A DNA stretch of 22,488 nucleotides, taken from positions 1 through 22,488 of the forward strand of contig JALRBF010000049.1 in NCBI GenBank assembly GCA_023262365.1, given 5' to 3'. The notes under the pieces are model-generated. The model saw nothing but the letters and a program-made list of their open reading frames with translations, had not been told where the DNA came from and made no database searches. The translations under genes were made by a program, and so were the position numbers. This DNA comes from Burkholderiaceae bacterium (GTDB taxonomy: Bacteria; Pseudomonadota; Gammaproteobacteria; Burkholderiales; Burkholderiaceae_C). Positions 1 to 6,772 of the stretch are shown one piece after another (position 1 is the first letter of the stretch; each line of letters begins with the position of its first letter).

Positions 1-198
1 GAGCAATACAGGATCGGTAGTGCAGGCATCGTCATGGATTTGCCAGATGATCCTGTCGAGGCTGTTACTGAACTAAAGTCGAGAATGTTGAATAGTACAG
101 CTACCCAGTTTGGTAAGCGGGTCACAGCATTTGAGTTTTTCAAAGACCAGATGATGCTGCGCATAAAGAAGGCTGACTGCCTCGGTGAAAGCATGGAT
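1..198 (+). other. Lower-GC flank of unknown origin; possible 3' piece of a plus-strand ORF
   Basis: Hand count gives about 46% GC for the first 200 bases, clearly below everything to the right. The plus-strand frame starting at base 1 is open from the window edge, and up to about base 198 it reads like ordinary protein (for example EAVTELKSRM and TAFEFFKDQM). Beyond that it runs antisense through tldD until a stop at 298-300. I do not recognise the protein. If it is a real gene, it enters from the left and has lost its own end. Bases 1-72, left of the tldD stop codon, hold nothing else I can identify. The change in composition coincides with the point where TldD loses family resemblance, so this is either foreign DNA inserted at the tldD end or a mis-assembly. 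Confidence 0.4.
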
Positions 199-1647
199 AT
201 CTCCGCCCACGGTGAGGCCGTCGAGCAACAGCGAGGGCTGGCCCACACCCACGGGCACGCTTTGACCTTCTTTGCCGCAGGTGCCCACGCCACTGTCTAG
301 GCGCAGGTCGTTGCCGATGGCGCGCACCCGGGTCAGGGCCTCGGGGCCGTTACCCACTAGGGTGGCGCCCTTAACCGGGTACTGCACTTTGCCGTTTTCA
401 ACCCAGTAGGCCTGGCTGGCCGAGAACACAAACTTGCCCGAGGTGATGTCCACCTGCCCGCCACCAAAATTAACCGCGTACAAGCCGCGCTTGACCGAGG
501 CGAGCATGGCCTCGGGCGTGTCGCTGCCGCCCAGCATGTAGGTGTTGGTCATGCGTGGCATGGGCACGTGGGCGTAGCTCTCGCGGCGTCCGTTGCCCGT
601 GGGCGGCACACCCATGAGGCGGGCGTTCATGCGGTCTTGCAGGTAGCCGCGCAATATGCCGTCTTCGATGAGCACGTTGCACTGGGTGGCATGGCCCTCG
701 TCGTCGATGTTGAGCGAGCCGCGCCGCTGCGGCAGGGTGCCGTCGTCGAGCACGGTAACGCCCTTGGCCGCCACGCGCTGGCCCATGCGGCCGCTGAAGG
801 CGCTGGAGCCTTTGCGGTTGAAGTCGCCCTCGAGGCCGTGGCCCACGGCCTCGTGCAGCAGCACCCCCGGCCAGCCGGGGCCCAAAATCACCGTCATTTC
901 GCCGGCTGGGGCGTCGCGCGCCTCTAGGTTGGTGAGCGCGGCGTCCACCGCCTCTTGGGCGTACTGGGCAAGCAAGGCGTCGTCAAACATGGTGAGGTCA
1001 CGCCGCCCACCGCCGCCGGCGGTGCCCATTTCGCGGCGCTGGCCTTGCTGCGCCACCACGGTCAGCGACAGCCGCACCAGGGGTCGCACATCCGCGGCTA
1101 AGGTGCCGTCGCCTCGGGCGATGAGCACCACGTCGAATTCACTGGCCAGGCCAGCCATGACTTGGGTGATGCGCGGATCACGCGCACGCGCCATTTGCTC
1201 GAGTCGTTCGAGCAAGGCAACTTTGGCGGCGTTGTCTAGGCTGGCGGTGGGGTCGTCGGCGCCGTACAAGGCGTGTCCGCTGATGCGCTTGGCCACCGGC
1301 ACCCGGCGCGACTGACCGGCGCTGGCAATGGTGCGCACGGCGCGCGCGGCTTCGTCTAGGGCCGCGGGGCTGAGGTTATCGGCATAAGCAAAGGCGGTTT
1401 TGTCGCCGGCCACGGCGCGCACGCCCACGCCGGTGTCAATGGCAAAGGTGCCGCTTTTGACGATGCCCTCTTCTAGGCTCCAGCTTTGGCTGCGGGTGTA
1501 CTGAAAGTACAGATCCGCGTCGTCCACGCGGTGGGCCCGAATGGTGGCCAGGGCCGCGCGCAGGTGGCGTTCGGTCAGGTCGTGTGGCTGCAGCAGCCAT
1601 TGCTGGGCAATGGCCAGGTGGGTAAGCGCGGCTTGCGGTGCATTCAT
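73..1647 (-). CDS. tldD: TldD metalloprotease with an aberrant C-terminal tail
   Basis: TldD is the zinc-metalloprotease partner of TldE/PmbA. The pair degrades unfolded peptides and matures some modified peptides (microcin B17) in the cytoplasm. Visible features are the N-terminal DADLYFQY and GVGVRAVAGDKTAFAYAD blocks (about residues 43-90), the zinc motif HEAVGH at 265-270, and the C-terminal Cys of GTCGKEGQ near 457, which serves as the third metal ligand in the family. Family members end just after the DGLTVGG motif. Here that motif ends at residue 482 and is followed by 42 unrelated residues encoded by lower-GC DNA, giving 524 residues instead of about 485. The catalytic part is complete, so the enzyme may still work, but the end is altered. 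It is the third gene of a rodA-led group, 38 nt after the dehydrogenase gene. A TACAAT hexamer lies 6 nt before the ATG and no Shine-Dalgarno is visible. Confidence 0.93.
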   Translation of the reverse strand: MNAPQAALTHLAIAQQWLLQPHDLTERHLRAALATIRAHRVDDADLYFQYTRSQSWSLEEGIVKSGTFAIDTGVGVRAVAGDKTAFAYADNLSPAALDEAARAVRTIASAGQSRRVPVAKRISGHALYGADDPTASLDNAAKVALLERLEQMARARDPRITQVMAGLASEFDVVLIARGDGTLAADVRPLVRLSLTVVAQQGQRREMGTAGGGGRRDLTMFDDALLAQYAQEAVDAALTNLEARDAPAGEMTVILGPGWPGVLLHEAVGHGLEGDFNRKGSSAFSGRMGQRVAAKGVTVLDDGTLPQRRGSLNIDDEGHATQCNVLIEDGILRGYLQDRMNARLMGVPPTGNGRRESYAHVPMPRMTNTYMLGGSDTPEAMLASVKRGLYAVNFGGGQVDITSGKFVFSASQAYWVENGKVQYPVKGATLVGNGPEALTRVRAIGNDLRLDSGVGTCGKEGQSVPVGVGQPSLLLDGLTVGGDIHAFTEAVSLLYAQHHLVFEKLKCCDPLTKLGSCTIQHSRL

Positions 1648-1659
1648 TGGCGCATTGTA
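1648..1659 (-). promoter_or_regulatory. -10-like TACAAT directly upstream of tldD
   Basis: On the minus strand TACAAT (1659-1654) is followed by 6 nt and then the tldD ATG at 1647. With usual -10 spacing, transcription would begin at or next to the A of ATG, giving a leaderless mRNA. No good -35 is visible at 16-18 nt. A short inverted repeat, GGGCA-aaca-TGCCC (1667-1680), lies just upstream. The prediction rests on sequence only. Confidence 0.35.
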
Positions 1660-1685
1660 GAAAGCTGGGCAAACATGCCCGTGCC

Positions 1686-2627
1686 TTAGGGCTTTTGCGC
1701 CAGATGCTGGCGAGACCAGGCCAGCAAGGCGCTGTCGTCTTGGTCTTGCATGCCGTGGGCGCAGGCTTGGGCAAATCGGTCTCTGGCCATTTGCCCCAGT
1801 GGCACCTGGCGCTGGGCGCGCTGCGCCGCGGCCACGGCCAGCCGGGTGTCTTTGGTCAGCAAGCTCATGTGGGCCTGAATGTCGGTGGCGCCGGCCAGCG
1901 CGCGGCGCATGCGGTGGCTGGCAATCCAGCTTTGGCCGCTGGACTGCTCAATCACGTCTAGGGTGCGCCAAGGGTCTAACCCCGCGGCCTCGGCCCACGC
2001 CATGGCCTCGGCGGCGGCGGCAAGCTGCACCCCGGCCAACAAGTTATTCACCAGCTTGGTACGGGCGCCGTCGCCCAGCCGCGAACCGACGTAAAACACC
2101 GGGTTGGCCAAGCACGCAAGCATGGCCTGGTGTTGCTGCCAGGTGGCCTCGGCGGTGGCTACCATTAGGCTCATGCGGCCTTGAGCGGCGCGCTCGGGGC
2201 CGCCGGACATGGGCGCCTCAATCACCTGCACCGCCGCGTCTTGCAGCAATTGGGCGATGGCCTCGGCGTCTTCGGGTGCAATGGTAGGGCACAGCAACAC
2301 CGTGTCTTGCGCTTGCAAGGCTGCGGCCGCGCCATGGGTGTCCCACAACACCTCGCGCACCTGGTCTGCCGTGACCACCACCAGCGCCAGTTGCACATGG
2401 CCCAACGGGTTGGCCGCGCGCGCGGCGTGTACCGCGTGCGCGGGGGTCTGAACCACCGTAGCGCCCAACGCACGGGCCTGGCTTTGGCGCGCCGGGTCCA
2501 CGTCGTGCACCCACGCGGCGTGGCCCAGGACACGCCAGCGTTGCACCATGCCCATGCCCATGTTGCCTGCTCCCACCCAAGCCATGGTCATGGGGGCTTG
2601 CGCGGGGGTGGACGATGCGTGGGTCAT
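1686..2627 (-). CDS. Beta-hydroxyacid dehydrogenase (3-hydroxyisobutyrate dehydrogenase family)
   Basis: This is an NAD(P)-dependent oxidoreductase of the 3-hydroxyisobutyrate / tartronate semialdehyde / 6-phosphogluconate dehydrogenase superfamily; its substrate cannot be told from sequence. Counting from the chosen start, the Rossmann motif GAGNMG is at residues 19-24, CPTIAPEDA is near 113-121, the substrate-binding EAPMSGGPERAAQG is at 137-150, and the catalytic Lys with its partner Asn lies in TKLVNNLLAG (Lys191, Asn195). The length of 313 residues is normal, allowing for an N-terminal extension. I chose the ATG at 2627 because an AGG lies 8 nt upstream; an in-frame GTG at 2636 is the alternative. 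The gene starts 28 nt after the rodA stop and ends 38 nt before tldD, so it is probably co-transcribed with both. Its link to cell shape or TldD is unclear. Confidence 0.9.
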   Translation of the reverse strand: MTHASSTPAQAPMTMAWVGAGNMGMGMVQRWRVLGHAAWVHDVDPARQSQARALGATVVQTPAHAVHAARAANPLGHVQLALVVVTADQVREVLWDTHGAAAALQAQDTVLLCPTIAPEDAEAIAQLLQDAAVQVIEAPMSGGPERAAQGRMSLMVATAEATWQQHQAMLACLANPVFYVGSRLGDGARTKLVNNLLAGVQLAAAAEAMAWAEAAGLDPWRTLDVIEQSSGQSWIASHRMRRALAGATDIQAHMSLLTKDTRLAVAAAQRAQRQVPLGQMARDRFAQACAHGMQDQDDSALLAWSRQHLAQKP

Positions 2628-2655
2628 GGGCAGCACCTAAGGCGAAAAAAGGGGG

Positions 2656-3810
2656 TTAGCTTTGCATCAAATAACGCCCGCGCGCCACCGACATGAGCAT
2701 ACCCAAGGCCATGCCCAAGGTCACCATGGCGGTGCCGCCGTAGCTGATGAAGGGCAGCGGCACGCCCACCACGGGCAAGATGCCACTGACCATGCCCATG
2801 TTGACAAAGGCGTAAACCAAAAAAATCATGGCCATGGCCGCGGCCAGCAGCCGCGCAAACATGGTGGGCGCGTAGCTGGCCAGCATCAAGCCACGGATGA
2901 TGAGAAACGCGTAAGCCAACAACAGCAACAAGCCACCCACCAAGCCAAACTCTTCGGCAAAGCCGGCAAAGACGAAATCGGTGGTGCGTTCGGGCACAAA
3001 CTCAAGGTGGGTTTGGGTACCTTGCATGAACCCCTTGCCGGTGAGGCCGCCCGAGCCAATGGCAATCAAGCCCTGAATGGTGTGAAAGCCTCGCCCCAGC
3101 GGGTCCACCATGGGGTTGAGCAAGGTGCACACGCGCTGTTTTTGGTAGTCGCGCAGCACCACCCAGTCCAACTCGGGGCGGCACCAGGCGTCGCCCATCC
3201 ACACCAGCACCACAATGCCCACGAGCAGCAAGAGCACGGGCGGCAAAATGAGGCGCCACGGCAGCCCCGCAAAGTAAATAATGAGCAAACCCGAGGCAGC
3301 CACCAGCAACGCGGTGCCCAGGTCGGGTTGGCGCGCGATCAGACCAACCGGAATGGCCAGCAGCAGCGCGGCGCCCACAAAGTCAAGCGGGCGCATTTGG
3401 CCCTCGCGCCGCTGAAACCACCATGCCAACATCAACGGGGTGGCGATTTTTAGCATTTCGCTTGGTTGCACCACCACGCCAAGATCCAACCAGCGTTGCG
3501 CGCCTTTTTTGGTGATGCCAAACCACATCACCGCCAGCAGCAACGCCACGCCTAGGGTGTACAGGGGCACGGCCAAGCGCTGCAATTGATGCAATGGAAT
3601 TTGCGCCATGACAAACATGACCACAAACGCCACCAGCAAATTGCGCCCGTGGTCCATGAAGCGGGTGCCGTGGTCGTACCCCACCGAATACATGGTCAGC
3701 ATGCCGGCGGCCACCAACAGCAACACCGCCACCAGCAGCGGGCCGTCAAAGCCCGCAAACCAATGCCCTACGCGGGCACGCACGCCTGATTGTTCAACCA
3801 CCACCGCCAT
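2656..3810 (-). CDS. rodA: RodA, SEDS peptidoglycan glycosyltransferase of the elongasome
   Basis: RodA is the inner-membrane SEDS polymerase that extends glycan strands from lipid II during lateral wall growth, working with PBP2 (MrdA) and MreBCD. The 384-residue protein is a chain of hydrophobic segments starting at LLVAVLLLVAAGMLTMYS. Family marks are the early HGTRFMDHGRN block, GITKKGAQRWLDLG, VQPSEMLKIATPLMLAWW, the large extracytoplasmic region with PERTTDFVFAGFAEEFGLVGG (containing the conserved TD), and the C-terminal PFISYGGTAMVTLGMALGML. It resembles RodA more than FtsW because of the GTRFMDHGRN block, the short N-terminus and the FVFAGFAEEFG wording; a separate FtsW lies in the dcw cluster. 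Unusually for this group, no mreBCD or mrdA lies upstream: the next gene is divergent, 50 bp away. The start has no clear Shine-Dalgarno and a CATAAT hexamer lies 5 nt before it. Confidence 0.95.
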   Translation of the reverse strand: MAVVVEQSGVRARVGHWFAGFDGPLLVAVLLLVAAGMLTMYSVGYDHGTRFMDHGRNLLVAFVVMFVMAQIPLHQLQRLAVPLYTLGVALLLAVMWFGITKKGAQRWLDLGVVVQPSEMLKIATPLMLAWWFQRREGQMRPLDFVGAALLLAIPVGLIARQPDLGTALLVAASGLLIIYFAGLPWRLILPPVLLLLVGIVVLVWMGDAWCRPELDWVVLRDYQKQRVCTLLNPMVDPLGRGFHTIQGLIAIGSGGLTGKGFMQGTQTHLEFVPERTTDFVFAGFAEEFGLVGGLLLLLAYAFLIIRGLMLASYAPTMFARLLAAAMAMIFLVYAFVNMGMVSGILPVVGVPLPFISYGGTAMVTLGMALGMLMSVARGRYLMQS

Positions 3811-3821
3811 GGCGCATTATG
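3811..3821 (-). promoter_or_regulatory. -10-like CATAAT directly upstream of rodA
   Basis: Minus-strand CATAAT occupies 3821-3816 and the rodA ATG begins at 3810, leaving only 5 nt. Transcription from this element would start inside or at the start codon. The -35 position (about 3844-3839) matches the consensus poorly. The element faces a similar one for the divergent RNase gene inside the same 50-bp gap. Confidence 0.35.
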
Positions 3822-3847
3822 GCCTGCAGCATGCGCCACGAGCATGG

Positions 3848-3860
3848 GACAATGCCGGGG
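3848..3860 (+). promoter_or_regulatory. -10-like GACAAT directly upstream of the RNB gene
   Basis: GACAAT occupies 3848-3853, followed by GCCGGGG and the ATG at 3861, a 7-nt gap. This mirrors the arrangement at rodA, tldD and lpxC. A GGGG run abuts the ATG and would serve better as a Shine-Dalgarno for the next in-frame ATG at 3870, so the exact start is uncertain. No convincing -35 is visible. Confidence 0.35.
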
Positions 3861-5903
3861 ATGCATTTGATGTACGAAGACGGTGGTAAGTTTGGCGTGG
3901 GTCGCGTCTTAAGCCAAAGCGAACAGGCCTGGCAGGTTGAAGCGCCCAGTGGCAAACGGCAAAAGATCAAGTCCAGCCACGGGCTGATTACGTTTGACGA
4001 CCCCCACCCCGAGCAATGGCTGGCGCAAGCGCAGGCCTTGGCCACCACGATTGACTTGGACCTGGCTTGGTCTTGTGCGCCAGACGATGAGTTTGGCTAC
4101 GCCACGCTGGCGCAAGACTACTTTGGCGCCGAGGCCAGCGTCCAAGAGCACGCCGCGGCGCTGCTGGGGCTGCACGGGGCGCCGCACTACTTTCGCCGCA
4201 GCGGCAAGGGGCGGTTTCGCAAAGCCACCCCCGAGGTGCTACAGCAGGCGCTGGCGGCCATTGCCAAGCGCGAGGCGGTGCAAGCGCAAATTAACCAATG
4301 GGCCGAGGCGCTGACCCAAGGTGAATGCCCCGAGCCGATTGCGCAAGAGGCCGCGCGGCTGTTGTTTCGGCCAGACAAGAACAGCGCCACGTACAAGGCC
4401 CTGGCGACCGCGGCCAAGCGCATGCAACGCTCGGCGCTGGACGTGCTGCGCGAGGCTGGCGCCATTGCCAACCCCTACGCGTTTCACTGGCAGCGCCTGC
4501 TGCTGCAGCACCAGCCCGGCGGGCTGAACTGGCCCAACCTGCCCGAGCTGCCAGCCGAGCCGACCCAGCCAACCGCGACGGTGGCCGCGTTTTCGATTGA
4601 CGACAGCCAGACCACTGAAATTGACGACGCCTTCTCGCTGCAGGGCCTGGGTAGCGGCGAAGTCACGCTGGGCATTCACATCGCGGCCCCGGCGCTCAGC
4701 GTGCAGCCCAACGACGCGTGGGACGCGGCCATCCGTCAGCGCATGTCCACGCTGTACATTCCCGGGGGCAAGGTCACCATGATGCCCGAGGCCTTGGTGC
4801 AACGCCACACCCTGCAGGCAGGGCGAGCTACCGCGGCGGTGTCGCTTTACCTGCGCTACAACGAGGCAAGCTTTGAACTGTTGGGCTACGAGTCACGCTG
4901 CGAACGGGTGCACGTAAGCCACAACCTGCGGCACGACCAGCTCGATACGGTGCTCGATGACGCCTTTTTTGCCAACCCGCAGACCAATGTACCCGAGGAC
5001 CACGCGGCACACGCCGAGGTGACGCCGTGGCTGCAGACGCTGCGCTGGATGCACCAACTGGCGCGCGCCCGCCACGCGCAACGCATGGCCGCGCGCGGCA
5101 AACCCGACAAGGGCAACCGAGCGGACTTTGCCTTTTCGCTGCTGGGCAAAACCGACGAGCTGCCCGACGGCAGCGAGCGCGTTGACATTGGGCTACGCCA
5201 GCGCGGCGCGCCGCTTGACCTGATCGTGGCCGAGCTGATGATATTGGCCAACAGCACCTGGGGGCAGTGGATGGCCGAGCTGGGCGTACCCGGCGTTTAC
5301 CGCAGCCAAGCGGCTTTGGCCCCTGGGGTGAAGGTGCGCATGAGCACGCAGGCGCTGCCGCACGCCGGCATGGGGCTGGCGTGTTACGCGTGGTGCACGT
5401 CGCCACTGCGCCGCTACGCCGATTTGGTGAACCAGTGGCAGTTGCTGGCCTGCATTGAGCACGGCAAAACCGCCGCGTTGGCTGCGCCGTTTAAACCCAA
5501 ACAAGCTGAGCTACTGGCGCTGATTGGCGGCTTTGAAGCCACCTACGCTGGGCTGCAACAGTGGCAATTGGCGCTGGAGCGGTTTTGGGCGCTGCGCCTG
5601 CTGCAGCAACAAGGCGTGCAACAGGCACCAGGTCAAGTCATTCGCGACAACTTGGTGCGGCTTGACACGCTGCCCTTGGTGCTGGAGGTGCCCCACCTAG
5701 AGGGCTTAGCGCGCGGCACGCGCGTGGTACTGGCACTGGGCGAGCCCGATTTGTTGGCCCTAACCGTGTCGGCGCGGTCAACCGGCGTGCTGGCCGATCA
5801 GTCGCCAGCGGGCGAGGATGAAGACGAAGACGACAGCGCGGCCAGCGCCGAGCTGTCGGTGACGATTCCTCCCGACCAGGACACGCCAGACGAGGCGGCA
5901 TGA
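3861..5903 (+). CDS. RNB-domain (RNase II/R family) 3'-5' exoribonuclease
   Basis: This protein (680 residues from the ATG at 3861) carries an RNB catalytic domain, so it probably degrades single-stranded RNA hydrolytically from the 3' end. The metal-site motif IDDSQTTEIDDAF lies at residues 246-258. It aligns with the D-x5-D-x-DD motif of E. coli RNase II, but the second Asp is Glu (Glu253). The second signature, TSPLRRYADLVN, is near residue 513, and GKPDKGNRADFAF lies before it. The N-terminal ~240 residues start with MHLMYEDGGKF and form a small beta-type segment followed by helical sequence. I see no clear C-terminal S1 domain. The last ~35 residues are acidic (GEDEDEDD). An in-frame ATG exists at 3819, but family wording and the GACAAT element favour 3861; 3870 is also possible. 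It opens a plus-strand operon and overlaps the next gene by 4 nt (ATGA at 5900-5903). Confidence 0.9.
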   Translation: MHLMYEDGGKFGVGRVLSQSEQAWQVEAPSGKRQKIKSSHGLITFDDPHPEQWLAQAQALATTIDLDLAWSCAPDDEFGYATLAQDYFGAEASVQEHAAALLGLHGAPHYFRRSGKGRFRKATPEVLQQALAAIAKREAVQAQINQWAEALTQGECPEPIAQEAARLLFRPDKNSATYKALATAAKRMQRSALDVLREAGAIANPYAFHWQRLLLQHQPGGLNWPNLPELPAEPTQPTATVAAFSIDDSQTTEIDDAFSLQGLGSGEVTLGIHIAAPALSVQPNDAWDAAIRQRMSTLYIPGGKVTMMPEALVQRHTLQAGRATAAVSLYLRYNEASFELLGYESRCERVHVSHNLRHDQLDTVLDDAFFANPQTNVPEDHAAHAEVTPWLQTLRWMHQLARARHAQRMAARGKPDKGNRADFAFSLLGKTDELPDGSERVDIGLRQRGAPLDLIVAELMILANSTWGQWMAELGVPGVYRSQAALAPGVKVRMSTQALPHAGMGLACYAWCTSPLRRYADLVNQWQLLACIEHGKTAALAAPFKPKQAELLALIGGFEATYAGLQQWQLALERFWALRLLQQQGVQQAPGQVIRDNLVRLDTLPLVLEVPHLEGLARGTRVVLALGEPDLLALTVSARSTGVLADQSPAGEDEDEDDSAASAELSVTIPPDQDTPDEAA

Positions 5904-6772
5904 CCGCGCTTGCGCCGCTTCGCCCTGCCACCCTGTCCCCTGGGTTGAGGTGGGCGATGCTGTTGTCGCTGGCGCTGCACGCGGCGCTGCTGCCACTTGG
6001 CCTGACCCGCTCGATGCCTCGCACCGATTTGTGGGCCGCCACGGGCATGGAGGTGGTGCTGGTGAACGCCAGTACCGACGAAGCCCCCACCGAGGCGCGG
6101 GCGCTGGCGCAACACAACCTAAGCGGCGGGGGGGCAACCAACCCACAGCAAGCAGCCACCCCACTGCCGGCGGCCACACGCGACGCCACGGGCGATGGTC
6201 AGACGGCCGTCACACGTCGGCTGCGCACACTGGCTGCGCGCCAAGACACCATGCTCACGGCGCTTAAGCAACAGTTGGCGCAGTGGCATACCCAAAGCCA
6301 ACTGATGGACCCGCAAGAAGTGCCAGCGGCGTGGCGTCAACAACAAGCTGAGCTGCGCCAATTGTTGGCACGAATTGAGCAGCGGCTGCAACAGCAAAGC
6401 CAGGCGCCGCAGCGCATCGTGGCCCAAGACGCCACGCGCGCGGCGGTGTTTGCCCGCTACTACGACGACTTGCGACAACGCCTTGAGCAAGAGGGTACGC
6501 AACGCTTTCCGCAACGCCAAGGTAGGCGTCTTTACGGCGAGGTGCTTATGAGCCTAACCCTGCGCCACGACGGCCAGCTGCTGCAAGCCCAAGTCATACG
6601 CGGCTCGGGGGTGGATGGGCTGGACCAGCAATCGCTGCAGTTGGTGCGGCGTGTGCGCTTTGCACCATTTGACGCCACCTTGCGCCGTCAGGCCGACGCG
6701 CTGGTGGTGGTGACGCGATTTCGCTACCTCCGCGACAATACGCTGCAAACCCAAACCTACACCTCGCCATGA
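5900..6772 (+). CDS. TonB/TolA-like energy-transducer protein
   Basis: The 290-residue protein has one N-terminal membrane anchor (about 17-37, RWAMLLSLALHAALLPLGL) with the His seen in TonB-type anchors, then MEVVLVNAS. A low-complexity stretch containing LAQHNLSGGGAT follows, then a Gln/Arg-rich helical, probably coiled-coil region (about 105-165). A TonB C-terminal domain covers about 198-260 (GEVLMSLTLRHDGQLLQAQV, then GVDGLDQQSLQLVRRVRFAPF). The predicted topology is inner membrane with a periplasmic C-terminus. No exbB/exbD or receptor gene is nearby, and the Pro-rich spacer of classical TonB is missing, which makes the layout TolA-like. Both gene junctions are 4-nt ATGA overlaps (5900-5903 and 6769-6772), so translation is probably coupled to the RNase and aroE. 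The partner is unknown. Confidence 0.85.
   Translation: MTALAPLRPATLSPGLRWAMLLSLALHAALLPLGLTRSMPRTDLWAATGMEVVLVNASTDEAPTEARALAQHNLSGGGATNPQQAATPLPAATRDATGDGQTAVTRRLRTLAARQDTMLTALKQQLAQWHTQSQLMDPQEVPAAWRQQQAELRQLLARIEQRLQQQSQAPQRIVAQDATRAAVFARYYDDLRQRLEQEGTQRFPQRQGRRLYGEVLMSLTLRHDGQLLQAQVIRGSGVDGLDQQSLQLVRRVRFAPFDATLRRQADALVVVTRFRYLRDNTLQTQTYTSP

Noticed and set aside
568..927. Long plus-strand open frames opposite tldD
   Set aside because: They are shadows of a GC-rich gene with clear TldD motifs on the other strand; their composition is not protein-family-like.
2637..2655. Run of A followed by G between rodA and the dehydrogenase gene
   Set aside because: There is no stem beside it, so it is not a terminator; the gap is too short for separate regulation.
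2662..3453. 263-codon open frame opposite rodA
   Set aside because: It is rich in His and Gln as expected from antisense of a hydrophobic membrane gene, with no recognisable domain. RodA on the minus strand explains the region.
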